This document shows positions 8,134 through 16,258 of a stretch of 43,012 nt of DNA, piece after piece (positions within the stretch are counted from its first letter, which is position 1; the number at the start of each line of letters is the position of its first letter). The DNA is taken from assembly GCA_002296185.1 (NCBI GenBank), contig DBHM01000009.1, positions 1 through 43,012 of the forward strand, given 5' to 3'. The notes under the pieces are model-generated. The model did not search any database, had not been told where the DNA came from, and saw only the letters and a list, made by a program, of their open reading frames with translations. Both the position numbers and the translations under genes were made by a program. This DNA is from Alphaproteobacteria bacterium UBA828. Lineage in GTDB: Bacteria; Pseudomonadota; Alphaproteobacteria; UBA828.

Positions 8134-9126
8134 ATGGTGAAACCAAAAATAAAAGTTTTTACACTGGGTGGTACTATAGCTATGGTATCAGATGGCAGCG
8201 AGCGTGGTGTTTCTCCAAAATTAAAGGCAGAATCTCTTATAAATGCTGTCCCCGGTATTAGTGATATTGCAGATATTGACCCAGTAACCTTTAGGCAGTT
8301 GCCTAGTCCTAGTATATCTTACCATGATATCTTCGACTTATTGTCAGAGATATACAGATCCCTTGATAATGGTACTAATGGAATTGTTATAACTCAAGGC
8401 ACTGATACCCTCGAGGAGACATCATTTTTACTTGATAGAATCTATACAGGTCAAGCGCCAATAGTAACTACAGGGGCAATGAGAAATCCAACCTTACCTG
8501 GCGCAGACGGACCTTCTAACATTCTACATGCTGTTATGGTTGCTGCTTCCTCAGAGGCTTGTGGACTTGGAGTTCTAACAGTATTTAATGGCGATATTCA
8601 TGCCGCTCGCTTTGTTCAAAAGGGACATACTCAGAGCCCTGCTGCTTTTACATCAAGTCCAATAGGTCCAATCGGTTGGGTTTCAGAGAGCAAGGTAAGG
8701 ATTATTTCAAATCTTAATAAACGATATATTATAGACCTTAATAATAAAATTCAGTTACCTAAAGTTGCTTTATTAAAAGTATCAATGGGCGATGATGGGT
8801 CCTTGATTGATACTGTGATAGATAAGGGCTTTGATGGCTTGGTTATTGAAGGAACCGGTGGCGGACATTTACCTGCTGCTATGGTCGAGAAAATTACTAA
8901 GGCTGTAGCTAAAATTCCTGTAGTCTTAGCTTCTCGAATAGGTTCCGGAGAACTTCTACGTGAGACTTATATGTTCCCAGGTTCAGAGATAGACTTGATG
9001 GATAAGGGGATTATAAACAGTGGCTTGATGAATGGACTACAAGCAAAAATAATACTTACTTTACTTCTAGCTAATGGTGTAAACACTAATACAATTATCT
9101 CAGAATTTAATGCATGGCTAGAATAA
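8134..9126 (+). CDS. L-asparaginase, type I/II family
   Basis: Protein of 330 residues hydrolysing asparagine (and possibly glutamine) to the acid and ammonia. The first catalytic threonine lies in TLGGTIA (10-16) and the second with its aspartate in TQGTDTLEET (Thr90, Asp91). The TGAMRNP and ADGPSN blocks follow. The lysine of the E. coli Thr-Lys-Asp triad aligns with serine (AASSEACG); many environmental members share this change, so activity is still likely. No export signal is visible, which points to a cytoplasmic enzyme. ATG 8134 is chosen because GGAG sits 3 bases upstream; an in-frame ATG at 8125 lacks a ribosome site. It supplies nitrogen, in line with other amide-cleaving genes here. 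Confidence 0.88.
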   Translation: MVKPKIKVFTLGGTIAMVSDGSERGVSPKLKAESLINAVPGISDIADIDPVTFRQLPSPSISYHDIFDLLSEIYRSLDNGTNGIVITQGTDTLEETSFLLDRIYTGQAPIVTTGAMRNPTLPGADGPSNILHAVMVAASSEACGLGVLTVFNGDIHAARFVQKGHTQSPAAFTSSPIGPIGWVSESKVRIISNLNKRYIIDLNNKIQLPKVALLKVSMGDDGSLIDTVIDKGFDGLVIEGTGGGHLPAAMVEKITKAVAKIPVVLASRIGSGELLRETYMFPGSEIDLMDKGIINSGLMNGLQAKIILTLLLANGVNTNTIISEFNAWLE

Positions 9127-9132
9127 AAGAGT

Positions 9133-10044
9133 TTAGACCTTATCTTTAGAGATAGCTTTCATTAATGCTAGAGTACGTTTTGCTGCTGATACTACTGGGT
9201 AATCAACAAATCGGCCGTTAACCTTTATAGATGCTGATCCTTTTTTTTCAGCTTCATTAAAGGCTGAAACAATCATTGTCGCATTCTGAATTTCTTGTGC
9301 TGTTGGCGTGAAAGCTTCATTAGCAATAGGCACTTGTTTTGGATGAATACATAGTTTTCCAAAAAACCCTAAGTCTCTAGATTTTATAGCAGTAGATTTA
9401 AATCCGTCGTCATCATCAAGTCTTAGATATACAGTATCAATTGGAGGTTCTAACTGAGAGGCATTGCAGGCTAAAGCTACACGACCACGTATATGATGTA
9501 GCTCATTTTCTTCAACTGTCCACCTCATATTCATATCGGTAGTTAGGTCTCCTGCTCCAAAAGTTAGACGTTTAACTCGTGTAGACTTAGCAGATTCTGC
9601 TATTTTGTCTATTGAAGCTATGCCTTTAGCTGTTTCTATTATTGGTAGTAGATCAATTGAGCCATTTTGGAGATTTTCTTTTTTCTCCAATTGAGTTAAT
9701 AGCCAGTCTAAGGCTGGGATTTGCCATACTTCTTCAACTTTTGGCAACATTACACCAGAGATATAAGGGCCAACCAGAGTAGTGAGATCTTCAAAGCAGT
9801 AGTCAGTATCTAGTCCGTTTACACGAACATATACAATCGGTAAGGAAATATCATTACTATGCTTTTCCAGTAAGGTGGGTAATAATTTACGGGTAGAATT
9901 TTTATCCTTTATTGCGACTGCATCCTCTAAGTCAAGTATCACTGCATCAGCCCCAGATTTAAACACTTTTTCGACTTTCTCTAAGTGATTACCTGGCACA
10001 AAAAGGAGGGATCTCAATGGTTTAATTATATCATAATTGCTCAT
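9133..10044 (-). CDS. HpcH/HpaI aldolase, CitE-like acyl-CoA lyase
   Basis: Protein of 303 residues with a TIM-barrel fold of the CitE/malyl-CoA lyase group. Diagnostic motifs are RSLLFVPG (11-18), the metal/ligand segment ILDLEDAV (36-43), RVNG (74-77), PIIETAKG (134-141, with metal-binding Glu137), FGAGDLTTD (162-170) and the CoA-binding GKLCIHPKQV. The C-terminal helical arm is present, so the protein is full length. The family cleaves or forms 3-hydroxy acyl-CoA thioesters such as malyl-, citramalyl- or citryl-CoA. No citF/citD is near, which argues against true citrate lyase. It is divergent from a class III CoA-transferase, a plausible partner that would make the thioester. AGGA lies 9 bases before the ATG. 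Confidence 0.87.
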   Translation of the reverse strand: MSNYDIIKPLRSLLFVPGNHLEKVEKVFKSGADAVILDLEDAVAIKDKNSTRKLLPTLLEKHSNDISLPIVYVRVNGLDTDYCFEDLTTLVGPYISGVMLPKVEEVWQIPALDWLLTQLEKKENLQNGSIDLLPIIETAKGIASIDKIAESAKSTRVKRLTFGAGDLTTDMNMRWTVEENELHHIRGRVALACNASQLEPPIDTVYLRLDDDDGFKSTAIKSRDLGFFGKLCIHPKQVPIANEAFTPTAQEIQNATMIVSAFNEAEKKGSASIKVNGRFVDYPVVSAAKRTLALMKAISKDKV

Positions 10045-10289
10045 TTTAATCTTCCTTCTAATGGAAGTTTTTGCTTAACAATATGTTGCTCCGCTAAGGT
10101 ATTATATTCATAATATGTGAAATATTATGAAGTTGTTTAGATATTTGTCTTATACTCCAGTAATATATAAAAAAATATATATATATTAATAGATGTATTT
10201 AAATAAGAAGTTTTATATATGTATTTATATATTAATAACTTAATTTTCTTCTCTTTGAGTTAGTAAGACAAGTTAAATGGTGTTTATAC

Positions 10290-11459
10290 ATGAAACTAAC
10301 AGGACTTCGTGTTCTTGATTTATCAAGGTTTTTGCCTGGCCCACATCTTGCGATGATGATGGCTGACCATGGGGCAGACGTCATTAAAGTCGAGGATACA
10401 AAATTTGGTGACGCTACACGTAGTATTGGTCCAAAAGAGGGTGGTCAGACAGTCTATTTTAGGAATGTAAATAGGGGTAAGCGCTCTGTAGCTATAGACC
10501 TAAAAAGTGATAGTGGCCGTCTATTATTTCATAAATTAGCTAAAACAGCTGATGTAATTATAGAGACGTTTCGCCCTGGTGTAGTTGATAGACTAGGGAT
10601 AGGATATGAGACAATCAAAAAGGATTGTCCACATATAGTTTATTGCTCTATCTCCGCTTTTGGTCAGACTGGCCCATATCGTGATATTCCTGCGCACGAT
10701 TTAAGTGTGAATGGGCTTTCTGGAGTACTAAGCATGAGTGTTGGCAGTGATGGCGAGCCTAATATGCCTTGCTTGCCTCCTTCAGATTTAGCCGGATCGT
10801 TAATGGCTTTCTCTGGTATATTAATGGCCTTAATCCGTCGCAATAATACTGGAATAGGCGATTATATAGATCTAGGAATGTATGATGCTGTAGTGTCGTG
10901 GACACCGCATATTATAGGTAAGTTATTTTCAGAAAATATTGCTCCGCAACCATCATCTGAGCGCACACAAGGGGGTAGCGCTTTTTATAATACTTATCGT
11001 ACGAGTGATGATCGTTGGATTTCTCTTGGCGGGGGTGAGATCAAATTTGTGACAAATTTTCTAACAGCTATGGGCCGGGAAGACCTAATTGAAATCGGAA
11101 AATTACCAGCTGGAGAATTACAGAAACCACTAAAAGATTATTTGAAAAAAACTTTTCTACTTAAAACACAAGCGGAGTGGGTAGAGTGGTTTGAGGGAAA
11201 AGATATATGCTTTTCCCCTGTTCTTGATATGAAGGAGGCAATGAAAGTTTCTCAACTTTCTCACCGTAACATGATTTTGACTGACGCCGCCGGTAATAGT
11301 CATCTTGGTGTTCCAATAAAATTCAAAGAGGAGCCAGCTTTGCCTGATCTAAGCGCTCCGGAGCTTGGGGAGCATACGCAAGAAATCATGGTTGAATTAG
11401 GTTATTCTGACCCAGATATTTCTAGGATGCAAAGTGAAGGTATAGTAAATCTTGGGTAG
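10290..11459 (+). CDS. Class III CoA-transferase (CaiB/BaiF family)
   Basis: Protein of 389 residues, the full length of this family. Typical landmarks are GLRVLDLSRFLPGPHLAMM at the N-terminus, GADVIKVED, the FRNVNRGKRSVAIDLK block and IIETFRPGVVDRLGIGY. PAHDLSVNGLSG contains Asp137, which aligns with the catalytic aspartate that forms an acyl anhydride with the substrate. These enzymes move CoA between carboxylic acids. The divergent neighbour is a CitE-like lyase, so a shared role in degrading a dicarboxylic or hydroxy acid is plausible but not shown. The 245-base divergent gap upstream is very AT-rich. The gene ends 5 bases from the convergent rhodanese gene. Confidence 0.9.
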   Translation: MKLTGLRVLDLSRFLPGPHLAMMMADHGADVIKVEDTKFGDATRSIGPKEGGQTVYFRNVNRGKRSVAIDLKSDSGRLLFHKLAKTADVIIETFRPGVVDRLGIGYETIKKDCPHIVYCSISAFGQTGPYRDIPAHDLSVNGLSGVLSMSVGSDGEPNMPCLPPSDLAGSLMAFSGILMALIRRNNTGIGDYIDLGMYDAVVSWTPHIIGKLFSENIAPQPSSERTQGGSAFYNTYRTSDDRWISLGGGEIKFVTNFLTAMGREDLIEIGKLPAGELQKPLKDYLKKTFLLKTQAEWVEWFEGKDICFSPVLDMKEAMKVSQLSHRNMILTDAAGNSHLGVPIKFKEEPALPDLSAPELGEHTQEIMVELGYSDPDISRMQSEGIVNLG

Positions 11460-11464
11460 TTGCG

Positions 11465-11860
11465 CTATTTTTTATCTTTTTTTTCAATAGTTCCTCCAGC
11501 TTCAACCCATGCTGAAAATCCACCACTAATATGTGCAACATTTTTAAGACCCATGTCTTGAGCTGTTTTAGTAGCTAGCGCTGATCTAAGGCCTCCTGCA
11601 CAAAAGAAAATAAACTTCTTATCTAGAGCAAAGATCTCTTTGTGGTATGGACTCTCAGGGTCAATCCAAAACTCTAACATTCCACGGGGTGCATGAAATG
11701 CTCCTGGAATGGCACCTTCTCTCCAGAGTTCCCGAATATCACGAATATCTACGATCTGTGTACCTTCTTCATCCAGTAATTTCACCGCTTGTGGGGCCTC
11801 AATAGTTTCTATCTCAGTTTCAGCTTCATCACACAGCTGTTTTATATTTTTTATTACCAT
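11465..11860 (-). CDS. Single-domain rhodanese-like sulfurtransferase
   Basis: Small protein of 131 residues. It has the rhodanese fold elements QIVDIRDIREL (36-45) and AIPGAFHAPRG, and an active-site loop CAGGLRS (87-93) with the nucleophilic Cys87, followed by NVAHISGGFSAWVEAGG. The intact cysteine suggests real sulfur transfer or thiol chemistry rather than a regulatory relic. No signal peptide is visible, so it is cytoplasmic. A PF-type acceptor cannot be inferred from the neighbours: it stands alone, convergent with the CoA-transferase. AGGA lies 9 bases upstream of the start. Confidence 0.88.
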   Translation of the reverse strand: MVIKNIKQLCDEAETEIETIEAPQAVKLLDEEGTQIVDIRDIRELWREGAIPGAFHAPRGMLEFWIDPESPYHKEIFALDKKFIFFCAGGLRSALATKTAQDMGLKNVAHISGGFSAWVEAGGTIEKKDKK

Positions 11861-12051
11861 TAGATTAGTTCCTACTTAAGTAAGAATTTTAGGAATATTA
11901 AGAGAGTTAATTAGATTTAGATTTATTAGATTTAGTATATATAATATATGTTTTCTAATATTCCTGTTATTAGTGATTATTAATATATTAGTAATTTTAA
12001 TATTTATAACATGATTCAGACAAGGTTTTTGAATATTATATAGGATTTAGA

Positions 12052-12459
12052 ATGGATAAAGATTCTCTAAAGATGAATAAGACAGAGGAATTCTGGAGGA
12101 AACAACTAACTCCAGAGCAATTTTTTATTTGTAGAAAGAAGGGAACTGAGCCCGCATTTTCAGGAACTTACAACCAAGAAAAGAATAAAGGTATTTATAA
12201 ATGTATTTGCTGCAATTCCGCATTATTTGATTCTCAAACTAAATATGACTCAGGTTCCGGGTGGCCAAGTTTCTATAGTCCTATAAGCTCTGAAGCTATA
12301 CGTGAAGAAAGTGATTCTTCTCATGGAATGATAAGAATAGAAGTTCTCTGTAATAACTGCGATTCGCATTTAGGGCATGTATTCCGTGATGGGCCAGCTC
12401 CAACTGGGCTGCGATACTGTATAAACTCCATCTCACTTAAATTATATCCTGAAAAGTAA
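12052..12459 (+). CDS. msrB: Peptide methionine-(R)-S-oxide reductase
   Basis: Protein of 135 residues that reduces methionine-R-sulfoxide in proteins. Both structural zinc CxxC pairs are present (Cys51/Cys54 in KCICCN and Cys100/Cys103 in CNNCDSHLGHVF), together with GSGWPSF (68-74) and the catalytic Cys123 in RYCINS. An MsrB resolving cysteine cannot be assigned with confidence. The first ATG at 12052 has a GGAT-like site about 9 bases upstream; a second in-frame ATG at 12073 is possible. The gene is solitary, with an AT-rich 190-base gap before it. Function is certain at family level. Confidence 0.95.
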   Translation: MDKDSLKMNKTEEFWRKQLTPEQFFICRKKGTEPAFSGTYNQEKNKGIYKCICCNSALFDSQTKYDSGSGWPSFYSPISSEAIREESDSSHGMIRIEVLCNNCDSHLGHVFRDGPAPTGLRYCINSISLKLYPEK

Positions 12460-12480
12460 TGTTCGTCAGATGTATTAATC

Positions 12481-13614
12481 TTAATTTTGCATTTCTTCAA
12501 ATGTCATCGCAATTCCACTTACGCACATTTGGCCTAATGTAAATGCTTTTTCTGGAGACCATCCAAATTCAGAATCTGGATTGAGAGCATTATCCTTAAA
12601 TGGTTGCTCTAGAGTGATCCCTGGGCAAGAAAAATTTTCAGCCACCCAATTTCCTGCAATTTTTAGATTAGCTTTTCCAGGCTGGTTAACCGGGTAACCA
12701 AACTTATTTTGGAAATCCGGTGATAGGTTGCATAGAGAATTCTCAAAAAATCTGACTAGCCTAATTTGTTTATCACTCAGTGATGGGATGCCATCTGGTC
12801 CAGCTATAAAATTATAAGGTATGGCTTCATCACCGTGTATATCTAAGAAAAAATCGCATCCGATATCAATCATCATCTTTCTTACATAAAATACTTCTGG
12901 GCTCTGGTTTATACAGGGATTGTCCCACTCTCTATTTAGGTTGATTCCTTTCGCATTTGTGCGTAGATAGCCTAAAAAGCTGCCATCTGGATTCATATTA
13001 GGTACTAGATAAAATTCTGTTGTTTCTAGCATCTTACTTATGACGCTATCCTTTGCTAAAAGTTTATTTATTACTCCCTCCATAAGCCACTCAGCCATTG
13101 TTTCTCCTGGATGTTGACGGGCAATTATCCAGCATTTACGAGTTTTAGTATTGACCGAAGTATTTGAAATACGAATAACATCTATTTGCCTGCCTTCACT
13201 GCTAAGTCCTGAAGGTATAAGTGATGATTTTTTGTCAGTAAGGGTTTTAGCAATTAAATCGTTGTGACGTTCTAAGGAGTAGGGGGCAAAATAAGCATAA
13301 TATTGAATTTCTGAATCTGGCTTATGGTCTATGGTAAGTATGCCGCCTTCATATGTTGTTTTGACTCTGGACCATATAAGGCGGTCAGATGATGTTACAG
13401 CTTGATATCCTTGCCATCCTTTTGGATAGGAGGCTTCACCTGCATTAACTATATTCATACGAAGACGGGTTTTATCAAAATTAGATATACGAAAATAAAA
13501 CCATTGGAAAAATTCCCCTCCCGCATCGGGCACAATTTGTAATGATATATTTGATGAATCAGTCTTCTCAAGATATTTGATATTACCACCATCAAATTTA
13601 CTATTGATTTCCAT
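12481..13614 (-). CDS. M14 zinc carboxypeptidase, cytosolic carboxypeptidase (CCP/Nna1)-like
   Basis: Protein of 377 residues. The N-terminal beta domain (about 20-125, with GGEFFQWFYFRISN and AYFAPYS) is typical of cytosolic carboxypeptidases and precedes a complete M14 catalytic domain: zinc ligands His168 and Glu171 in RQHPGETMAEW, substrate region LRTNAKGINLNREW (217-230), third ligand His260 in DIHGDEA and catalytic Glu336 in ITLEQPF. Eukaryotic relatives trim glutamates from tubulin and other proteins; bacterial members are common and mostly unassigned, and an acidic C-terminal tail is the probable type of substrate. No signal peptide, so cytoplasmic. The gene is convergent with msrB and divergent from the DUF1491 gene. 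Confidence 0.88.
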   Translation of the reverse strand: MEINSKFDGGNIKYLEKTDSSNISLQIVPDAGGEFFQWFYFRISNFDKTRLRMNIVNAGEASYPKGWQGYQAVTSSDRLIWSRVKTTYEGGILTIDHKPDSEIQYYAYFAPYSLERHNDLIAKTLTDKKSSLIPSGLSSEGRQIDVIRISNTSVNTKTRKCWIIARQHPGETMAEWLMEGVINKLLAKDSVISKMLETTEFYLVPNMNPDGSFLGYLRTNAKGINLNREWDNPCINQSPEVFYVRKMMIDIGCDFFLDIHGDEAIPYNFIAGPDGIPSLSDKQIRLVRFFENSLCNLSPDFQNKFGYPVNQPGKANLKIAGNWVAENFSCPGITLEQPFKDNALNPDSEFGWSPEKAFTLGQMCVSGIAMTFEEMQN

Positions 13615-13756
13615 TTTATTGTCCCTGATTTTCTAGTATAAAAATTTATGATATCTAGATTTGTTATTATGATTTGTATCTTATTAAATAAGAACGCGAA
13701 ACCCTAGATAAATAGATTAAGTAACGGCCAGATAAATAAAAAATTACGGTATTAAA

Positions 13757-14092
13757 GTGGAGCCAAAATTAAAGACACAAATTATAGTGCAATCAATAAT
13801 TAGACAGTGTGATGTTAGGATGATTCCTGCAATAGTCCTTCATAAAGGAGATGTTGATTCAGGGGCTCTAATTATGAAGATTAATCTTATGAATAAGACT
13901 TGCTTTTTAATTCGTAAGTCAACCATGCCTTCTGGAAAATCTGCGTGGATAAAGCCTCTCAGTGATAATCCGATACCTGAAGATAGGGTTGATGAGTATA
14001 TAGAAAGAGAGATTAATAGAGATTGTGATTTATGGGTAATTGAGATTGAGGATGCAAAATCCCAATATGAACCAGTAGAGCCAATAATTTAA
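13757..14092 (+). CDS. DUF1491 family protein
   Basis: Small protein of 111 residues with a GTG start. It matches the layout of DUF1491: an N-terminal strand-helix ending in a basic residue (IIVQSIIRQC), HKGDVDSGALIMKIN in the centre, a WIKPL segment, then PIPEDRVDEYIEREINRDCD and a closing DLWVIEIED. The family is found mainly in Alphaproteobacteria and has no assigned function, so it serves here as a taxonomic marker. The GTG at 13757 is favoured because it restores the full N-terminal strand; no clear ribosome site is seen. The gene is convergent with the antiporter gene. Confidence 0.82.
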   Translation: MEPKLKTQIIVQSIIRQCDVRMIPAIVLHKGDVDSGALIMKINLMNKTCFLIRKSTMPSGKSAWIKPLSDNPIPEDRVDEYIEREINRDCDLWVIEIEDAKSQYEPVEPII

Positions 14093-14126
14093 ATTAAAAA
14101 TAACTATTTTTTTAAATTTTATTACT

Positions 14127-15416
14127 TTAAGGATTATTTTTGGACACCCTTTTTAAGCTGATACGAACAATATGACCTACTGTAAGTCCCTGAAAAACTA
14201 TAGAAAAAATTACCACTGCGTAAGTGGCGGCAAGAATTGCTGATTTATAAGGTCCTTCAGGTAGAGATAATGCAAGAGCTACCGAAATTCCTCCTTTTAG
14301 TCCGCCCCAAGCAAGTACAGGAATTGCCCCTTTTGTAAATTCTTTCCTTAGTTTAAGCAGGCTAAGGGGAGTTGCAACGCTAATGAATCGAGAAAAAAGT
14401 GCTATTGGTATAGCAAGTAATGCAAAAATAACTACATTGCTGGACCATGAAAGTGCTAAAACCTCGAACCCAATAAGTAAGAATAAAATTGAGTTCATTA
14501 TCTCATCGAGAAGTGACCAGAACTTTGATACATGGTCTCTAGTCTTTTCTTGCATTGCGAATCTTTTTCCATGATTACCTATCAGTAGGCCTGCGATTAC
14601 TACTGCAATTGGCCCTGATAAGTGTAGTGCAGTTGCTATAGCATATGTACCCATTACTAATGCTAATGTAAGTAGAACCTCAATGTTATGTTCATTTACA
14701 GTTCGGATTAAAAAATAAGCTATTAGCCCACAGGCTAGGCCCAAGGCTGCTCCTCCTAGTGCTTCTTGACAGAAAAGAATTATTACATCGATAACTTCTG
14801 GTGTAGGGATTTGGCCTGTTGGATCAGTGATACTGACTGCTATAGCTACTACGATTAGGAATATAACAATTCCCACTCCGTCATTAAATAAGCTTTCTCC
14901 AGCAATTTTTGCTACAAGACTTTTTGGAATTTTTACACTTTTGAGTATTCCTAATACAGCCACAGGATCTGTGGGTGCTATTAACGATCCAAATACTAGA
15001 CACCATATAAAAGGCGTATTTAATCCTATAGCGCTAGCAATTAACCAAGTAAATGTGCCAACTAAGAAAGTGGATATTAGAACGCCTATGGTAGCAAGGC
15101 TACCAATTGCCCATTTTCTTGCTACTAATTCATCGAGGTTGACATGAAGAGCGCCTGCAAAGAGAAGAAAACTGAGCATTCCTTCCATTAAAATATCATG
15201 AAAATCTATTTCTGAGATAAATCCGCGAACATTGTCTTCTATTCCAAGTTGAGGGGCTATTTCGTTGATACCCAAAACGCCTAAAGAAGCAAACAAGGCA
15301 ATAATAACCATACCAATAGTATGAGGTAATTTTAAGAATTTGTAGTTTATGTATCCAAAAATAGCTGCTAGTGAAATTATTATTGTGGCAGCAGTAAAAA
15401 TAGAGAGCTCATTCAT
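14127..15416 (-). CDS. Cation:proton antiporter, CPA1/NhaP type
   Basis: Polytopic inner-membrane protein of 429 residues with about 12 hydrophobic segments. The CPA1 signatures are APTDPVA (147-153) and GESLFNDG (173-180), whose Asn178-Asp179 pair is the ion-binding site of electroneutral Na+/H+ exchangers. A later GGLKGGISVALAL block near 370 is also characteristic. There is no long cytoplasmic C-terminal regulatory domain, so this is the short bacterial form. It would exchange cytoplasmic Na+ (or K+) for protons, sensible for a marine cell. It is transcribed alone, divergent from the sarcosine operon. Confidence 0.92.
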   Translation of the reverse strand: MNELSIFTAATIIISLAAIFGYINYKFLKLPHTIGMVIIALFASLGVLGINEIAPQLGIEDNVRGFISEIDFHDILMEGMLSFLLFAGALHVNLDELVARKWAIGSLATIGVLISTFLVGTFTWLIASAIGLNTPFIWCLVFGSLIAPTDPVAVLGILKSVKIPKSLVAKIAGESLFNDGVGIVIFLIVVAIAVSITDPTGQIPTPEVIDVIILFCQEALGGAALGLACGLIAYFLIRTVNEHNIEVLLTLALVMGTYAIATALHLSGPIAVVIAGLLIGNHGKRFAMQEKTRDHVSKFWSLLDEIMNSILFLLIGFEVLALSWSSNVVIFALLAIPIALFSRFISVATPLSLLKLRKEFTKGAIPVLAWGGLKGGISVALALSLPEGPYKSAILAATYAVVIFSIVFQGLTVGHIVRISLKRVSKNNP

Positions 15417-15562
15417 TAAAATTTATATCCTCGCAATAATAATAATTTTTACTTATAATTAATAAGGCTAACTAATAAATTAATAAGTGCAATATTTTGC
15501 TATTTATTTATAATCATTATCTTCACAAACCATTGGGTTAATTAAGAATCAAGGAACTGGTT

Positions 15563-16258
15563 ATGAGCGCAAGTAGTGACGATATTAAAAAGGCATTAGA
15601 AACTATTTTTGATGCAGATTCAAAGATATATCAAAATCGAGGATTTCAAAGAAGAATAGGCTTTGGCAGTAGGCCAGCGCTGCTAATAATCGACCTTGCT
15701 AATGCTTGGACTCAGCCAGGCTATGCTTTTACTTGTGATAACATGGATGAAATTATTCCAGCTAATCAAAAGCTTTTAAAGGCTGCCCGTGATAAGAAAA
15801 TTCCTGTAGTTTATACCACAACAGCATATCAAGATCCCTCCGGACCTAACTCTGATACTGGTCTTTGGCACCTAAAGATTCCTGTAGAAACTGTAAGAGA
15901 GGGAACCGAGGCGGCTGAAATTGACTCTAGAATTGCACCTATCGATGGAGAGCAAGTGATATGTAAAAAAAGAGCAAGTGCTTTTCATGGTACTTATTTA
16001 GCTGGCTACTTGAGAGCGCATAGAGTTGACACTCTTATAATCACAGGCGTTACATTAGCTGGTTGTGTAAGGCATAGTACTGAAGATGCTATAGCAGAGG
16101 GTTTTAGGCCAATTGTTGTACGCGAAGGTGTTGGAGATCGTGTTCCTGGTGTTGTGGAATGGAATCTTTTTGATATTGATGCAAAATTTGGAGATGTAGA
16201 GCCGGTAGATAGTGTTTTATCCTACTTGGACGGTATTGATCCTTTTACAAATACATGA
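15563..16258 (+). CDS. N-carbamoylsarcosine amidase-like isochorismatase-family hydrolase
   Basis: Protein of 231 residues of the cysteine hydrolase/isochorismatase fold. The triad is visible as Asp44 in LLIIDLANAW, Lys135 in CKKRASAF and Cys168 in GVTLAGCVR. The stretch GFRPIVVREGVGDR and the ending NLFDIDAKFGDV closely resemble N-carbamoylsarcosine amidohydrolase, which turns N-carbamoylsarcosine into sarcosine, ammonia and CO2. Context supports this: its TGA stop directly abuts the ATG of soxB, the first subunit of sarcosine oxidase, implying coupled translation. AAGGA lies 7 bases before the ATG. A related ureido- or maleamate-hydrolysing activity remains possible. Confidence 0.82.
   Translation: MSASSDDIKKALETIFDADSKIYQNRGFQRRIGFGSRPALLIIDLANAWTQPGYAFTCDNMDEIIPANQKLLKAARDKKIPVVYTTTAYQDPSGPNSDTGLWHLKIPVETVREGTEAAEIDSRIAPIDGEQVICKKRASAFHGTYLAGYLRAHRVDTLIITGVTLAGCVRHSTEDAIAEGFRPIVVREGVGDRVPGVVEWNLFDIDAKFGDVEPVDSVLSYLDGIDPFTNT

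Noticed and set aside
8134..9126. Asparaginase inactive because the catalytic lysine is replaced by serine
   Set aside because: The Thr14, Thr90 and Asp91 residues are intact and the same replacement occurs in many environmental family members.
11861..12051. TTAGATTTAGATTTATTAGATTTAG tract as a possible repeat array or origin
   Set aside because: Only a few imperfect copies in a short AT-rich spacer; no DnaA boxes or origin-linked genes.
3205..13614. A tubulin-like system made of the katanin-like ATPase and the CCP-like carboxypeptidase
   Set aside because: The genes are over 8 kb apart with unrelated genes between, no tubulin or glutamate ligase is present, and CCP-like enzymes are common in bacteria.
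14093..14126. AT-only hairpin between the convergent DUF1491 and antiporter genes as a bidirectional terminator
   Set aside because: The stem is A/T only and in keeping with background composition; not strong enough to call.
14827..15147. Open frame of 106 codons on the plus strand inside the antiporter gene
   Set aside because: It lies wholly antisense to a clear NhaP-type gene and shows no recognisable protein features.
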